A model generated the notes under the pieces. That model saw only the letters and a list, made by a program, of their open reading frames with translations, did no database searches and was not told where the DNA came from. A stretch of 64,000 bases of DNA from positions 1 to 64,000 of the forward strand of contig JAFQZM010000037.1 in the NCBI GenBank assembly GCA_017405875.1, read 5' to 3'. The first letter of the stretch is position 1; each line of letters opens with the position of its first letter. Position numbers and translations under genes: made by a program. Source of the DNA: a bacterium (lineage in GTDB: Bacteria > UBP6 > UBA1177). This document shows positions 49,099-57,456 of the stretch, piece by piece.

Positions 49099-51219
49099 AT
49101 GAAAAACACAGTATTTATATCGTATAAACATTCCATTGACGGAATGCCGACGGAAGATTCAAAGATGGCTAAAGAGTTATATGGAGAATTGGTTCGTAAC
49201 GGTATCAATACATTTTTTGCCGACAAAACTCTTTTGGAAGTTGGAGCGGATGGATATAAGGAACAAATTGATGCTGAGTTAGATGTTTGTCTGATTCTTG
49301 TCGTTGTTGGAACATCTGTTGATAATATGATGTCGGGCTGGGTTAAATATGAGTGGAACGGGTTCCAAACGGACATTTTAAATGGTTGTAAAAAAGGGAA
49401 GATCTTCACATATGTAGATAATATTAATCCGCATGATTTACCAAGGGCGTTGCGCGGGGTGCAATCTTTTGATAGGAAAAAAGATTCTTTGGGTAAAATT
49501 GTGGAATTTATAAAAAATGCGATTGTTAGTTTGGAAGCTGAAAATAATGATTCCGGTGAAATATATAATAAAATTGTTAATGATGAAAGAGAAAATCCAC
49601 CTGTTCTAGAAAATCCTTTCGCGGCAAGATTGCTAAAAAAATTTAAAACTATTAGCAATGTTTTTACTTTGTTAGATTTAGATTATTTACCTTCTAAATC
49701 ACCTGTTGATTCTTTTGATTTAAATGATTTGGTGCAAATATTTCAAGAAGAAAAAGAGGAAAAGTTTCTCTCCACAACATCTATTATTTACAAACAAGTA
49801 AGGTGTATTATATATGGTGAAGGTGGTTCTGGTAAAACGACATTCTTACAACACAAGGCTTTTGAGGTGTCCTCGGAATTAATAGATAACAATATTGTTT
49901 TTCCGCTTTATATTAGATTGGCTGAATGTGATGAGGATACATTTGCAAGTATTAATACTCTTTTGATCGCTTGTAACAAATCTATATATGAAATTTGTTT
50001 TGATGAAATATGTGATATATTTAAAAATAAAAAACTAATTCTGTTTCTCGATGGTCTTGATGAGTATTCTGTTGATAATAACATGAAGACTTCTCTTTTG
50101 TTTGAGAGCATTAATAAGTTTTCTTTGGAATATGATTGTTCTGTTATAATAACATGCAGAACTAAGTATTTGCCGGAAAATACATCTTATCAAAAATATA
50201 AAATATCACCGTTGTCTAACAACCTGATAAAAGAATTTATAAAAAGGTATTTTGACTTCTTTAATATTAACATGAATCCTGATAAATTTTTGTCATTGCT
50301 TCCTCGTGAAGTTTTGGCTTTAACCACATCACCACTTATTCTGTCAATGGTTGTTGCTCAATATTATATGACAAAATCAATCCCATCTAATAAAGATGAA
50401 TTGTATGAGAAAATTATGACACAACTGTTGAAGAAAAAACCAATTATTTCAGACGAATTACTTCAGGTAGGTGAAAAATTCTATCTACTTTGCTATTTGG
50501 CATTTTCAATCTTATTAAGCGGCAAATTATCTTTCAATTATTTTGATGCAATCAAAGTTGTTGATGAACGAAATTCATATAACTTGCCTTCAACAAAAAT
50601 TCTGGATGATTTTATTCATTCTGGTATATTGAGTAAAAATGATAATTTTGTTTCTTTTTTTCATTCAAGCGTCTTGGAATTTTTTTCTTCTCAGGAAATC
50701 AATAAAGAATATTCTTTTGTAGCAAAAGCATCCATGGATCAATATTTCTTAAGGAATGAGCAAAAAATTGACCGCATAATAAGATGTATCAGGCCCTCGG
50801 ATAATGATGAAATAATAGAAATCGGTGCTGGAATAGGCACAGTCAGTTTGCAGTTAAATAATTATAAAAAACTATATTTGGTTGATTTGGATGAAGGTCT
50901 TTGTAAAATACTAAATTATAATTTTAGACATAGAAAAAATTGTGAAATAATCCAAGATGACGCTATTAAAATGTTGCAAAATTTAAGATTTAATAAGGTC
51001 ATTAGCAATTTGCCATTTTTTCTAACTAAAGATGTTCTCAGGGCATTAGAAACAGTTGATTTTCAAATAGCTGTAATGTCAATTAAGGAGGATGATAATC
51101 TTTCGGAATTTAGTGATATTTTCAAAATTGAGGAGTTATGCGTACTTCTTGAAGATGATTTTTTCCCGCGTCAACCATTTAAATCGAGATTAATTAAAGC
51201 TACAAAAATATTAAAATAA
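49099..51219 (+). CDS. TIR-NACHT STAND protein with C-terminal KsgA/Dim1-like methyltransferase domain
   Basis: A 706-residue three-part protein. TIR domain at 1-145 (VFISYKHS, FADKTLLEVG, candidate NADase Glu85 in WVKYEW). NACHT ATPase at about 235-400: Walker A GEGGSGKTT (240-248), Walker B LILFLDGLDEYS (313-324), sensor ITCRTKYLP, winged helix to about 535. From about 545 a KsgA/Dim1-like SAM domain: SMDQYFLRNEQKIDRII, EIGAGIGTVS (574-583), NLPFFLT (637-643), and FFPRQPFKSRLIKA near the end. The usual QxExAxR region and C-terminal helical domain of KsgA are missing. TIR-NACHT architecture is that of anti-phage STAND sensors; a methyltransferase in place of the repeat sensor is unusual. Strongly AT-rich (17 G+C in 60 bases at 50641). 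Confidence 0.85.
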   Translation: MKNTVFISYKHSIDGMPTEDSKMAKELYGELVRNGINTFFADKTLLEVGADGYKEQIDAELDVCLILVVVGTSVDNMMSGWVKYEWNGFQTDILNGCKKGKIFTYVDNINPHDLPRALRGVQSFDRKKDSLGKIVEFIKNAIVSLEAENNDSGEIYNKIVNDERENPPVLENPFAARLLKKFKTISNVFTLLDLDYLPSKSPVDSFDLNDLVQIFQEEKEEKFLSTTSIIYKQVRCIIYGEGGSGKTTFLQHKAFEVSSELIDNNIVFPLYIRLAECDEDTFASINTLLIACNKSIYEICFDEICDIFKNKKLILFLDGLDEYSVDNNMKTSLLFESINKFSLEYDCSVIITCRTKYLPENTSYQKYKISPLSNNLIKEFIKRYFDFFNINMNPDKFLSLLPREVLALTTSPLILSMVVAQYYMTKSIPSNKDELYEKIMTQLLKKKPIISDELLQVGEKFYLLCYLAFSILLSGKLSFNYFDAIKVVDERNSYNLPSTKILDDFIHSGILSKNDNFVSFFHSSVLEFFSSQEINKEYSFVAKASMDQYFLRNEQKIDRIIRCIRPSDNDEIIEIGAGIGTVSLQLNNYKKLYLVDLDEGLCKILNYNFRHRKNCEIIQDDAIKMLQNLRFNKVISNLPFFLTKDVLRALETVDFQIAVMSIKEDDNLSEFSDIFKIEELCVLLEDDFFPRQPFKSRLIKATKILK

Positions 51220-51597
51220 TTGATTGTTCTATCTGGAGAAACTTCATTAGATGGTGTATAGTGGTAAACAAAAACTGGACAGAGGTTGAGTATAATAGCC
51301 AGCATTTCCAGCCAAAAAATCCCATATATCTTAAAAAAAATTATTGATTCTCTCATCTAAAAAGATATGGAAAAAATGTCGGTCTTTTGGGGGTGGGGTA
51401 TTTGGTGTTCCTGTTTTTTCGGAAAAATAAGAATATAAACACTGGAATTTACAAAATTTTTTTATGCCATCGAAAGAAAAAATGAATCAAATTTCTTGGC
51501 ACAAAAATCCTTGACAGCAAATTTTTATTTCGACGGTTCGACTAAGCTCACCGACCGAAACTTAACACCATTAGCCATGAAGTAATTCGTTTCGCCC
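51220..51597. other. AT-rich intergenic stretch after the TIR-NACHT gene
   Basis: About 380 bases with no supported gene. It is AT-rich up to about 51530, then holds a REP-like element and composition becomes like the host genome. This is the likely right junction of the inserted block. No tRNA, integrase or clear terminator was found. Confidence 0.5.
51531..51557. repeat. REP-like palindromic element
   Basis: cgacggttcgactaagctca followed by ccgaccg. CGGT and ACCG arms enclose tcgactaagctc. It resembles the widespread intergenic repeat type with the core TCGACTGAGCTCACC found in many bacterial genomes. Only one copy was seen in the window, so the call is by resemblance. Confidence 0.4.
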
Positions 51598-51625
51598 TTG
51601 TTTTCAAATCGTTTTTCACTATAAT
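51598..51625 (+). promoter_or_regulatory. lysS promoter
   Basis: TTGTTT (51598-51603), 16 bases, TATAAT (51620-51625). The transcript would start near 51632, just ahead of the leader-peptide ribosome site. See the matching copy at 46420. Confidence 0.6.
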
Positions 51626-51655
51626 CCTCCGCTGTAACTTTGATTGGAGGAGAGT

Positions 51656-51697
51656 ATGAGTTACAAAGCACTTTTAAAGTGTTTCAATAAAAAATAA
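51656..51697 (+). CDS. Lys-rich leader peptide upstream of lysS
   Basis: A 13-residue frame, MSYKALLKCFNKK, with four Lys, after a very strong ribosome site (GGAGGAGAG at 51646). The gap to lysS is 26 bases. TCCTCC at 51625-51630 is complementary to GGAGGA at 51646-51651 and could hide the site. There is no room for an attenuator hairpin between the peptide and lysS, so if it regulates, it would be through translation coupling. Could be chance. Confidence 0.4.
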   Translation: MSYKALLKCFNKK

Positions 51698-51723
51698 CTT
51701 GATGTTGCTTAATGGAGAAAAAA

Positions 51724-53256
51724 ATGGCTGAAAACAAAGCTCCGGAAACAAAAGTAGTTCCGCAGATGGATGAAAACGAGATCATAGCCCGCAAAAAAGA
51801 GAAAGTTAAAATGCTGCGCGAAGAGGGAATCCACCCTTACGCAAATAATTTTGCTCCCGATTCGACGGTAGAAAAGGTCGTTGAATACTGTAAGACCCAG
51901 ACGAAAGAAGAACTTGAGCAGACGGGAAAACCGCTTGAATTCGCAGTTGCAGGCAGGATCATGTTCCTTCGCATCATGGGAAAACTCGCGTTTGCAAATC
52001 TCAAGGACGAGACGGGCTCCATCCAGATCCTTTTCGCAAAAGACTTCCTCGGTGAAGATTTCGCGAAGTTCAAAAAGGCTTTCGATGTCGGTGATATAGT
52101 CTGGGTAAAAGGCGAAGTTTTCGTTACGAGAACGGGCGAATACTCGATCCTTGCTCACAAAACCGAGCTTCTCACGAAAAATATCCGTCCGCTTCCAGAA
52201 AAATTCCACGGACTTACCGATAAAGAGCTCCGCTACCGCCAGAGATACCTCGACCTCATCATGAACGATGATGTCAGAGCGACTTTCAAAAAGAGAGTGA
52301 AAATCATCAATTTCATCAGAAACTACATGAATAATGCCGGTTTCATGGAAGTCGAGACCCCGATGATGCACCCGCTCGTCAGCGGTGCCGCGGCGAAACC
52401 TTTCATCACGCACCACAACGCGCTCGACATTCCGCTTTACATGAGAATTGCGCCTGAGTGCTACCTCAAAAGACTTCTTGTCGGCGGACTCGGCAAAGTT
52501 TACGAGATCAACCGCAGCTTCAGAAACGAGGGAATGGACCTCAAACACAACCCGGAATTCACGATGATGGAGTTCTACTGGCCGTATGCGACCTACGAAG
52601 ACCAGATCCGCTTTACGCAGGAAATGATAAGCAAACTCTGCGTTGAGATAAACGGCTCGACCGAAGTTGAATACGACGGAATGAAAATCGATTTCAAAGC
52701 TCCGTGGAACAGAATGACGGTCGAAGAAAGCATCGTAAAATCGGGCGTTTGCACCGAAGAAGACCTCAAAGACAGAGAAAAACTCATTGAAATCGGTGTC
52801 AAAAACGGTCTCGACAAGGCAACGCTTGAAGGAATGTCACGCTACAAAATCATCATGGAATTCTTTGACAACTTTGTCGAAGAGCACCTGATCCAGCCGA
52901 CATTCATCACGAAATATCCGACCGAAGTGAGCCCGCTCGCCCGCAGAAATGACGTAGAGCCGGAATACACCGACAGATTCGAACTTTTCGTCGCAGGGCG
53001 TGAGCTTTCCAACGCATTCAGCGAACTCAACGACCCGAAACAGCAGTACGATTCGTTTGCGGCTCAGGTCGAAGCAAAGAAAGCGGGCGATGACGAAACC
53101 GTCGACATGGATAGCGACTACATCCGCGCTCTCGAATACGGAATGCCGCCGGCAGCAGGTCAGGGCATCGGTATCGACAGACTCGTCATGCTCATGACCA
53201 ATTCGCCGAGCATCCGTGATGTCATCCTCTTCCCCACAATGAAACCGGAAAAATAA
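51724..53256 (+). CDS. lysS: Lysyl-tRNA synthetase (class II)
   Basis: A 510-residue class II LysRS. Anticodon-binding OB fold at about 55-160 (VAGRIMFLRIMGKLAFANLKD). Class II motif 1 near FMEVETPMMHPLVSGAAAKP, motif 2 FRNEGMDLKHNPEFTMMEFY, motif 3 GQGIGIDRLVMLM. ATG 51724 is chosen because GGAG at 51714-51717 is its ribosome site; ATG 51712 lies before that. Codon use and G+C (about half in the line at 52501) are like the host, unlike the block upstream. Confidence 0.96.
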   Translation: MAENKAPETKVVPQMDENEIIARKKEKVKMLREEGIHPYANNFAPDSTVEKVVEYCKTQTKEELEQTGKPLEFAVAGRIMFLRIMGKLAFANLKDETGSIQILFAKDFLGEDFAKFKKAFDVGDIVWVKGEVFVTRTGEYSILAHKTELLTKNIRPLPEKFHGLTDKELRYRQRYLDLIMNDDVRATFKKRVKIINFIRNYMNNAGFMEVETPMMHPLVSGAAAKPFITHHNALDIPLYMRIAPECYLKRLLVGGLGKVYEINRSFRNEGMDLKHNPEFTMMEFYWPYATYEDQIRFTQEMISKLCVEINGSTEVEYDGMKIDFKAPWNRMTVEESIVKSGVCTEEDLKDREKLIEIGVKNGLDKATLEGMSRYKIIMEFFDNFVEEHLIQPTFITKYPTEVSPLARRNDVEPEYTDRFELFVAGRELSNAFSELNDPKQQYDSFAAQVEAKKAGDDETVDMDSDYIRALEYGMPPAAGQGIGIDRLVMLMTNSPSIRDVILFPTMKPEK

Positions 53257-53266
53257 TCTTTTTCGA

Positions 53267-53328
53267 CGCCGCCAGATTTTTTGTCGATATATCGAAATTT
53301 CGAAATATCGATATATCGAGAGGCGGCG
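53267..53328. repeat. Large nested inverted repeat downstream of lysS
   Basis: CGCCGCC (53267-53273) pairs with GGCGGCG (53322-53328). Inside, TCGATATATCGA occurs at 53284-53295 and 53308-53319, each self-complementary, around ATTTCGAAAT (53297-53306). The RNA could fold as one long stem or three small ones. It lies 11 bases after the lysS stop and may serve as a transcription end or a protein-binding site. Confidence 0.55.
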
Positions 53329-53401
53329 AACCGATAATAACGAAAAAAGCGCCTGTTACGGCGAAACGGCGCGACGACGTTACGATAATAATGGCGCGCA
53401 T

Positions 53402-53430
53402 AAAAAAAACCGCCGCATTACGCGGCGGCT
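53402..53430 (-). terminator. Intrinsic terminator of the EF-G-like gene
   Basis: Read on the minus strand: GCCGCCGC, loop GTAAT, GCGGCGG, then eight T. The stem has seven or eight G-C pairs. It lies about 35 bases after the stop of the gene ending at 53465. Confidence 0.85.
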
Positions 53431-53464
53431 TAAAAAAGAAGTGCGCTGGCGCGCTAAGTGAGAA

Positions 53465-55534
53465 CTATTCGTCTTTGTTGTCTTTGTTTGCTTCGTATTC
53501 GTCGATGATCTTCTTCTGGATGTCAGCGGGAACCTGTTCGTAGTGGTCGTATTTGATGGTGTAGGTTCCGCGGCCGTTTGTCATCGAACGGAGCTGAGTC
53601 GAATATCCGTGAACTTCTTTGAGAGGAACGAGTGCTTTGATGACTGTGAGTCTGCCTTCGCTCTCCATGCCCTGCGGTTTGCCGCGGCGGCTGGAGATAT
53701 CACCCATTACCGAACCTGCGAATTCTTCAGGAACGGTGATCTTGATCTCGTAGATGGGTTCAAGGATTATCGGGTTAGCTCTCTTGACGGCGTCTTTGAA
53801 TGCCATCTGAGCAGCTTTTTTGAACGCGACTTCCTTACTGTCAACGGGGTGTTCCTTACCGTCGTTGAGTGTTACTTTGCAGTTGATGAATTTGCAGCCC
53901 GAAAGAACGCCTTCAGCGAGAACTTCGCGGATACCTTTTTCAACTGCGGGGATGAATCTGCCGGAAATTACGCCGCCGACGATAGCGTCAACGAATTCGA
54001 ATTCGCTTTCGCTGTTCGGTTCGAGAACGATGTTGACTTCTGCGAATTCGCCCGATCCGCCCGACTGTTTTTTGTGACGGTAACGTGCTTCTGCTTTTCC
54101 TTTGATCGTTTCTCTGTAGGGGATTCTCGGTTCAAGTATTTTGACGTCAAGTCCGAACTGGTTCTTGATTTTCTTTGCAAGGACTTCGAGGTGAAGTTCG
54201 CCGAGACCGTCAACGAAAAGCTGTTTGAGCTCGGGATCGTTGACCATTCTGAACGATGCGTCTTCGATCTGCATCTTTTTGATAGCAGCTGCGACTTTAT
54301 CGGTATCTTCCTTCGAAGCACCTGCGAATGCGCCGCGGACGATTGCTTCGGGCCATTCGATGAGCGGGAACGGATAAACTTCGGCAGCTTTGTTGTCGGA
54401 GAACTGATCTCCCGTTTTGCTGTTTTTAAGTTTAACGGTTACAGCGATCTGACCTGCAACGACATTTTTGATCGGGAATCTGTCTTTGCCTCTCGTGTAG
54501 AAAAGCTGACCGAATTTTTCAGCCGATGCCGAGGACATATTGTAAACGTCTGCGCCTTCTGCAAGGTTGCCCTGAAGAAGTTTGAATGCATAGACTTCGC
54601 CGAACTGTGGGATCGAGTTGACTTTGAAGATGATGCCTTTCGTTACGGAATCATCATTCGTGTCAATTTCGCCTTCGCCGAACTGCATGATCTTGCCTTC
54701 CGGTGACGGGAAGAAGTCAACGACTGAATCAAGAACGATGTCAACGCCGATACCTTTGTTCGGTGCGCCGAAGAATACCGGATAGATCGTTCCGTTCGAG
54801 AAAGCCTTGTGGAGACCGGTGTTGATCTCTTCTTCCGAAAGCGAACCTTCGTCGAAGTATTTGGTCATAAGCTCTTCATCGCTCTCGGCAACTGCTTCCA
54901 TGAGCTTTTCCTTGAGTTCTGCGACTTTGTCTGCGAACTGAGCCGGGATTTCGCTTTCCGAAGCTCTTTTGCCGTTAGCGTATTTAACGAGTTTGCCTTT
55001 GAAAATGTCGATGATCGAATCCGCGTTCTGGCCGGTTGCAGCCGGATAGGTGATCGGAGCGAGCGAAATTTCGAGTTCTTTCGCGATGCTGTCGAAAGCC
55101 GATTCAAGGTTTATGTTGTCACGGTCTACTTCGTTGATGAAGAAAGCGATCGATTTTCCGAGTCTTTTCGCAAGTTTGAAAGCCTTTTCGGTACCAGCGT
55201 CGATGCCGGTCGAGCCTTCAACGGTAAGAAGAGCTGCTTCGCAGAAAGGCATTGAAGCTGCAAGTTCGCCGCCGAAATCGAAGTATCCGGGAGTATCAAT
55301 GAAGGTGAGGAGATTCTGTTTGTACTCAACTGAGTTGATTGATGCAGAAATCGAAATTCCTCTGTTTTTCTCTTCTTCGGTGAAGTCCGAAACGGTGTTT
55401 CCGTCAGTGACAGTTCCCTGTCTGTTGATTGCGCCTGCGTTGTAAAGCAGCGATTCGACGAGAGTCGTTTTTCCCGATGTGCCGTGTCCTGCGACACAAA
55501 CGTTGCGTAAAGAGCTTTTGTTGAAATCAGCCAT
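53465..55534 (-). CDS. Elongation factor G-like translational GTPase (EF-G2 type)
   Basis: A 689-residue EF-G homologue with all five domains. G1 is AGHGTSGKTTLVE, G2 RGISISASI, G3 DTPGYFDFGGE, but G4 reads NEVDRDN where EF-G has NKMD, a departure seen in the EF-G-like paralogue group. Domain IV carries HKKQSGGSGEFAEV, domain V GRGTYTIKYDHYEQVP. Such paralogues may serve ribosome recycling or a special state; a main EF-G probably exists elsewhere. Ends in a strong terminator; AGGAGG precedes the ATG. Confidence 0.88.
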   Translation of the reverse strand: MADFNKSSLRNVCVAGHGTSGKTTLVESLLYNAGAINRQGTVTDGNTVSDFTEEEKNRGISISASINSVEYKQNLLTFIDTPGYFDFGGELAASMPFCEAALLTVEGSTGIDAGTEKAFKLAKRLGKSIAFFINEVDRDNINLESAFDSIAKELEISLAPITYPAATGQNADSIIDIFKGKLVKYANGKRASESEIPAQFADKVAELKEKLMEAVAESDEELMTKYFDEGSLSEEEINTGLHKAFSNGTIYPVFFGAPNKGIGVDIVLDSVVDFFPSPEGKIMQFGEGEIDTNDDSVTKGIIFKVNSIPQFGEVYAFKLLQGNLAEGADVYNMSSASAEKFGQLFYTRGKDRFPIKNVVAGQIAVTVKLKNSKTGDQFSDNKAAEVYPFPLIEWPEAIVRGAFAGASKEDTDKVAAAIKKMQIEDASFRMVNDPELKQLFVDGLGELHLEVLAKKIKNQFGLDVKILEPRIPYRETIKGKAEARYRHKKQSGGSGEFAEVNIVLEPNSESEFEFVDAIVGGVISGRFIPAVEKGIREVLAEGVLSGCKFINCKVTLNDGKEHPVDSKEVAFKKAAQMAFKDAVKRANPIILEPIYEIKITVPEEFAGSVMGDISSRRGKPQGMESEGRLTVIKALVPLKEVHGYSTQLRSMTNGRGTYTIKYDHYEQVPADIQKKIIDEYEANKDNKDE

Positions 55535-55667
55535 CTGTTCCTCCTATATTGGCTAAAAAAATAACAATTATCAGCTGTTAAGTCATTCCCGATGCCGGAA
55601 AACGCGATGCCGGCATAGAAAGTCCGCTAAAAGCGCGAAATATTACTCTTTTTTTGATTTATTGCAA

Positions 55668-56417
55668 TTATTTTTTTATCTGCCGGCGGGGATCGATCTT
55701 CAGTTTTTTGATTTTCTGAGTCAGAGTGTTGCGGTGGACGCTTAGGAATTCAGCCGTTTTTGAAACCGAGCCGCCGCAGTATTTCAGTGACTCTTCGATG
55801 AAAACTCCTTCGACCGAATCAATGAAAAGCTGATAAATTTTTCCGGCATTCGACTCTTTGCCGAGGTCATCGAAAAGGTTGCCGATTTTTGCCCTTAAAA
55901 TCTCGGTCGCGCTGTAGTTCGAGAGTATTCTTCCGATATTCTGGTAAGGCAGCAGTTTGTAGCCGTCTTCCGTTCCGACGACACGTTTGAGTTCCTGGAT
56001 GTTGAAAGGCCACCAGTAGGATGAAAGCAGATGAAGCGCGTCTTTTTCATACCAGCGCGTCGAGACTACGCCTCCTTCCTGAATGAAGTATTCGATAAGT
56101 TCCGACATGTCGCCTTTGCGTTCACGAAGCGGCAGCAGCCAGAGCGAAGCGGTGAATTTTCCGGCACGCATATCGAAAAGAGCGCGGTTTTCGGTGATGA
56201 AAACGAGACCGTTTTTTCTGAAATCCTCTATTTTTTTGACGCGGATGATGTTTTTTTCAGCTTCGTCTTTGCCTATTTTCGAAGCGATAAGCCCTGCCAG
56301 AAAGCCTTTTCCGGTGCCGGGTTCGCCGCCTATGAGATAAGTTCCGCCAGGCTCGGCGCTGCGCAGCAGTTTTCTCATCTCTTTTGCAGTTTCGCTTTGT
56401 CCGAGAATTTTCTTCAT
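55668..56417 (-). CDS. Degenerate sigma-54-activator-like regulator with Fis-type HTH
   Basis: A 249-residue protein. Walker A GEPGTGKGFLAG, a shortened AAA+ region that keeps LWLLPLRERKGDMSELIEYF and WWPFNIQELKRVV but lacks the GAFTGA loop needed to contact sigma-54. The C-terminus is a Fis-type helix-turn-helix (IEESLKYCGGSVSKTAEFLS, VHRNTLTQKIKKLKI). So it may bind DNA without remodelling polymerase. Its start overlaps the dus stop by four bases; a Fis-type gene after dus recalls the dusB-fis operon of enterobacteria. Confidence 0.8.
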   Translation of the reverse strand: MKKILGQSETAKEMRKLLRSAEPGGTYLIGGEPGTGKGFLAGLIASKIGKDEAEKNIIRVKKIEDFRKNGLVFITENRALFDMRAGKFTASLWLLPLRERKGDMSELIEYFIQEGGVVSTRWYEKDALHLLSSYWWPFNIQELKRVVGTEDGYKLLPYQNIGRILSNYSATEILRAKIGNLFDDLGKESNAGKIYQLFIDSVEGVFIEESLKYCGGSVSKTAEFLSVHRNTLTQKIKKLKIDPRRQIKK

Positions 56418-57325
56418 AATTTTATTTCAAAGAAATCTTCAATAATTTTAACAACTTTTTTGATGTCGTTGTCGAGGTCGAAAATAGATTTTCTGAATTC
56501 GGCGCTTCCGTGAAATCCCGAAGAATACCACGAAGCGTGCCGCCTGATCATCGTGTGTGCGGTTTTCGTGTCAAGTTCCAGATAATATTGGAAATGCTTT
56601 TTCATCATCTCCTTTTTTTCTTCAATGCTCACTGTTTCACCTTTGAGTTCGCGGAATATCCACGGTTTTCCGAGTGCGCCTCGCCCGACCATGACTCCTG
56701 CGATTTTCGTTCCCTTGAATCTGTCGAGATCGTCAATCTGTCTGATGTCGCCTGAATGGAAGACCGGTATCGGCAGTTTTTCGGCAAGTTTTATCGAAAC
56801 GTCAAAATCGCATGTCCCGGACGAGAACATATCGGTCCTGAGACGCGGATGAATTGTGAGAAAATCGGCGCCGTTATCCACTGCCTCGGCTGCACAGCGC
56901 TCGTAATTCGGAGTCTTGAACCCTTTTCTTATCTTGACTGAAAGCGGAAGATCGGTGACGCTGCGGAGAGTTTTTACGATCTTTCCGAGTCTTTCGGGGT
57001 CGTCCATGAGGGCAGAACCGGCGCGCGCCGCAACGACTTTTCTAACCGGACACCCTGCATTTATGTCGATTCCGGCAGGTTTTACCAGTTCCAGAATCTT
57101 TTCGGCAGCTTCTTTCATGACCTCGGGATCACCGCCGAAAAACTGCAGAAAAGTTTTCGGCTCCGATTCATCGATTTCCGAAAGAGAGATGGTTTTTCTG
57201 TTGCGAAGAGTGACTGCTTTAGCAGAAATCATCTCGCTGAAACAGCCGTCAGCACCGCCTTCGTAGCTTAGCATCCTGAATTCCTTCGAAGTTATTTCCG
57301 CGAGAGGGGCAAAATATATTTCCAA
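56414..57325 (-). CDS. tRNA-dihydrouridine synthase
   Basis: A 303-residue Dus enzyme, FMN and NADPH dependent, reducing uridines in tRNA. FAPLAEITSKEFRML start, catalytic Cys in DINAGCPVRKVVAARAGSAL, Lys in LSVKIRKGF, His in LTIHPRLR, phosphate site VMVGRGALGKPWIF. The frame opens at GTG 57352, but AAGGCGG is correctly placed for TTG 57325. Minus-strand promoter TTGCAG-N16-TATAAT ends at 57365. Coupled to the Fis-type regulator downstream. Confidence 0.92.
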   Translation of the reverse strand: MEIYFAPLAEITSKEFRMLSYEGGADGCFSEMISAKAVTLRNRKTISLSEIDESEPKTFLQFFGGDPEVMKEAAEKILELVKPAGIDINAGCPVRKVVAARAGSALMDDPERLGKIVKTLRSVTDLPLSVKIRKGFKTPNYERCAAEAVDNGADFLTIHPRLRTDMFSSGTCDFDVSIKLAEKLPIPVFHSGDIRQIDDLDRFKGTKIAGVMVGRGALGKPWIFRELKGETVSIEEKKEMMKKHFQYYLELDTKTAHTMIRRHASWYSSGFHGSAEFRKSIFDLDNDIKKVVKIIEDFFEIKL

Positions 57326-57364
57326 AATGCACCGCCTTAAAAGAGTTTGCACAAAAAACTGTGC

Positions 57365-57427
57365 ATTATAGCATAAAATCCGATCACTGCAAATCAGCGT
57401 GGATTTTCCCGAAAAAGCGGCTATAAT
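57365..57427. promoter_or_regulatory. Divergent promoters between dus and the histidine kinase
   Basis: On the minus strand TTGCAG (57392-57387), 16 bases, TATAAT (57370-57365). On the plus strand TATAAT at 57422-57427, 30 bases ahead of the kinase ATG, with only a poor -35. The gap is about 130 bases. Confidence 0.5.
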
Positions 57428-57456
57428 GCTCTGCTTTTTGTTTTTCAGAGGTGCGA

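Noticed and set aside
46482-51219. Integrase or transposase linked to the AT-rich block
   Set aside because: No such frame is present; mobility can only be inferred from composition and the flanking promoter copies.
53543-54706. 387-codon open frame on the plus strand
   Set aside because: Antisense to the EF-G-like gene; the translation has no domain and is rich in residues that mirror EF-G codons.
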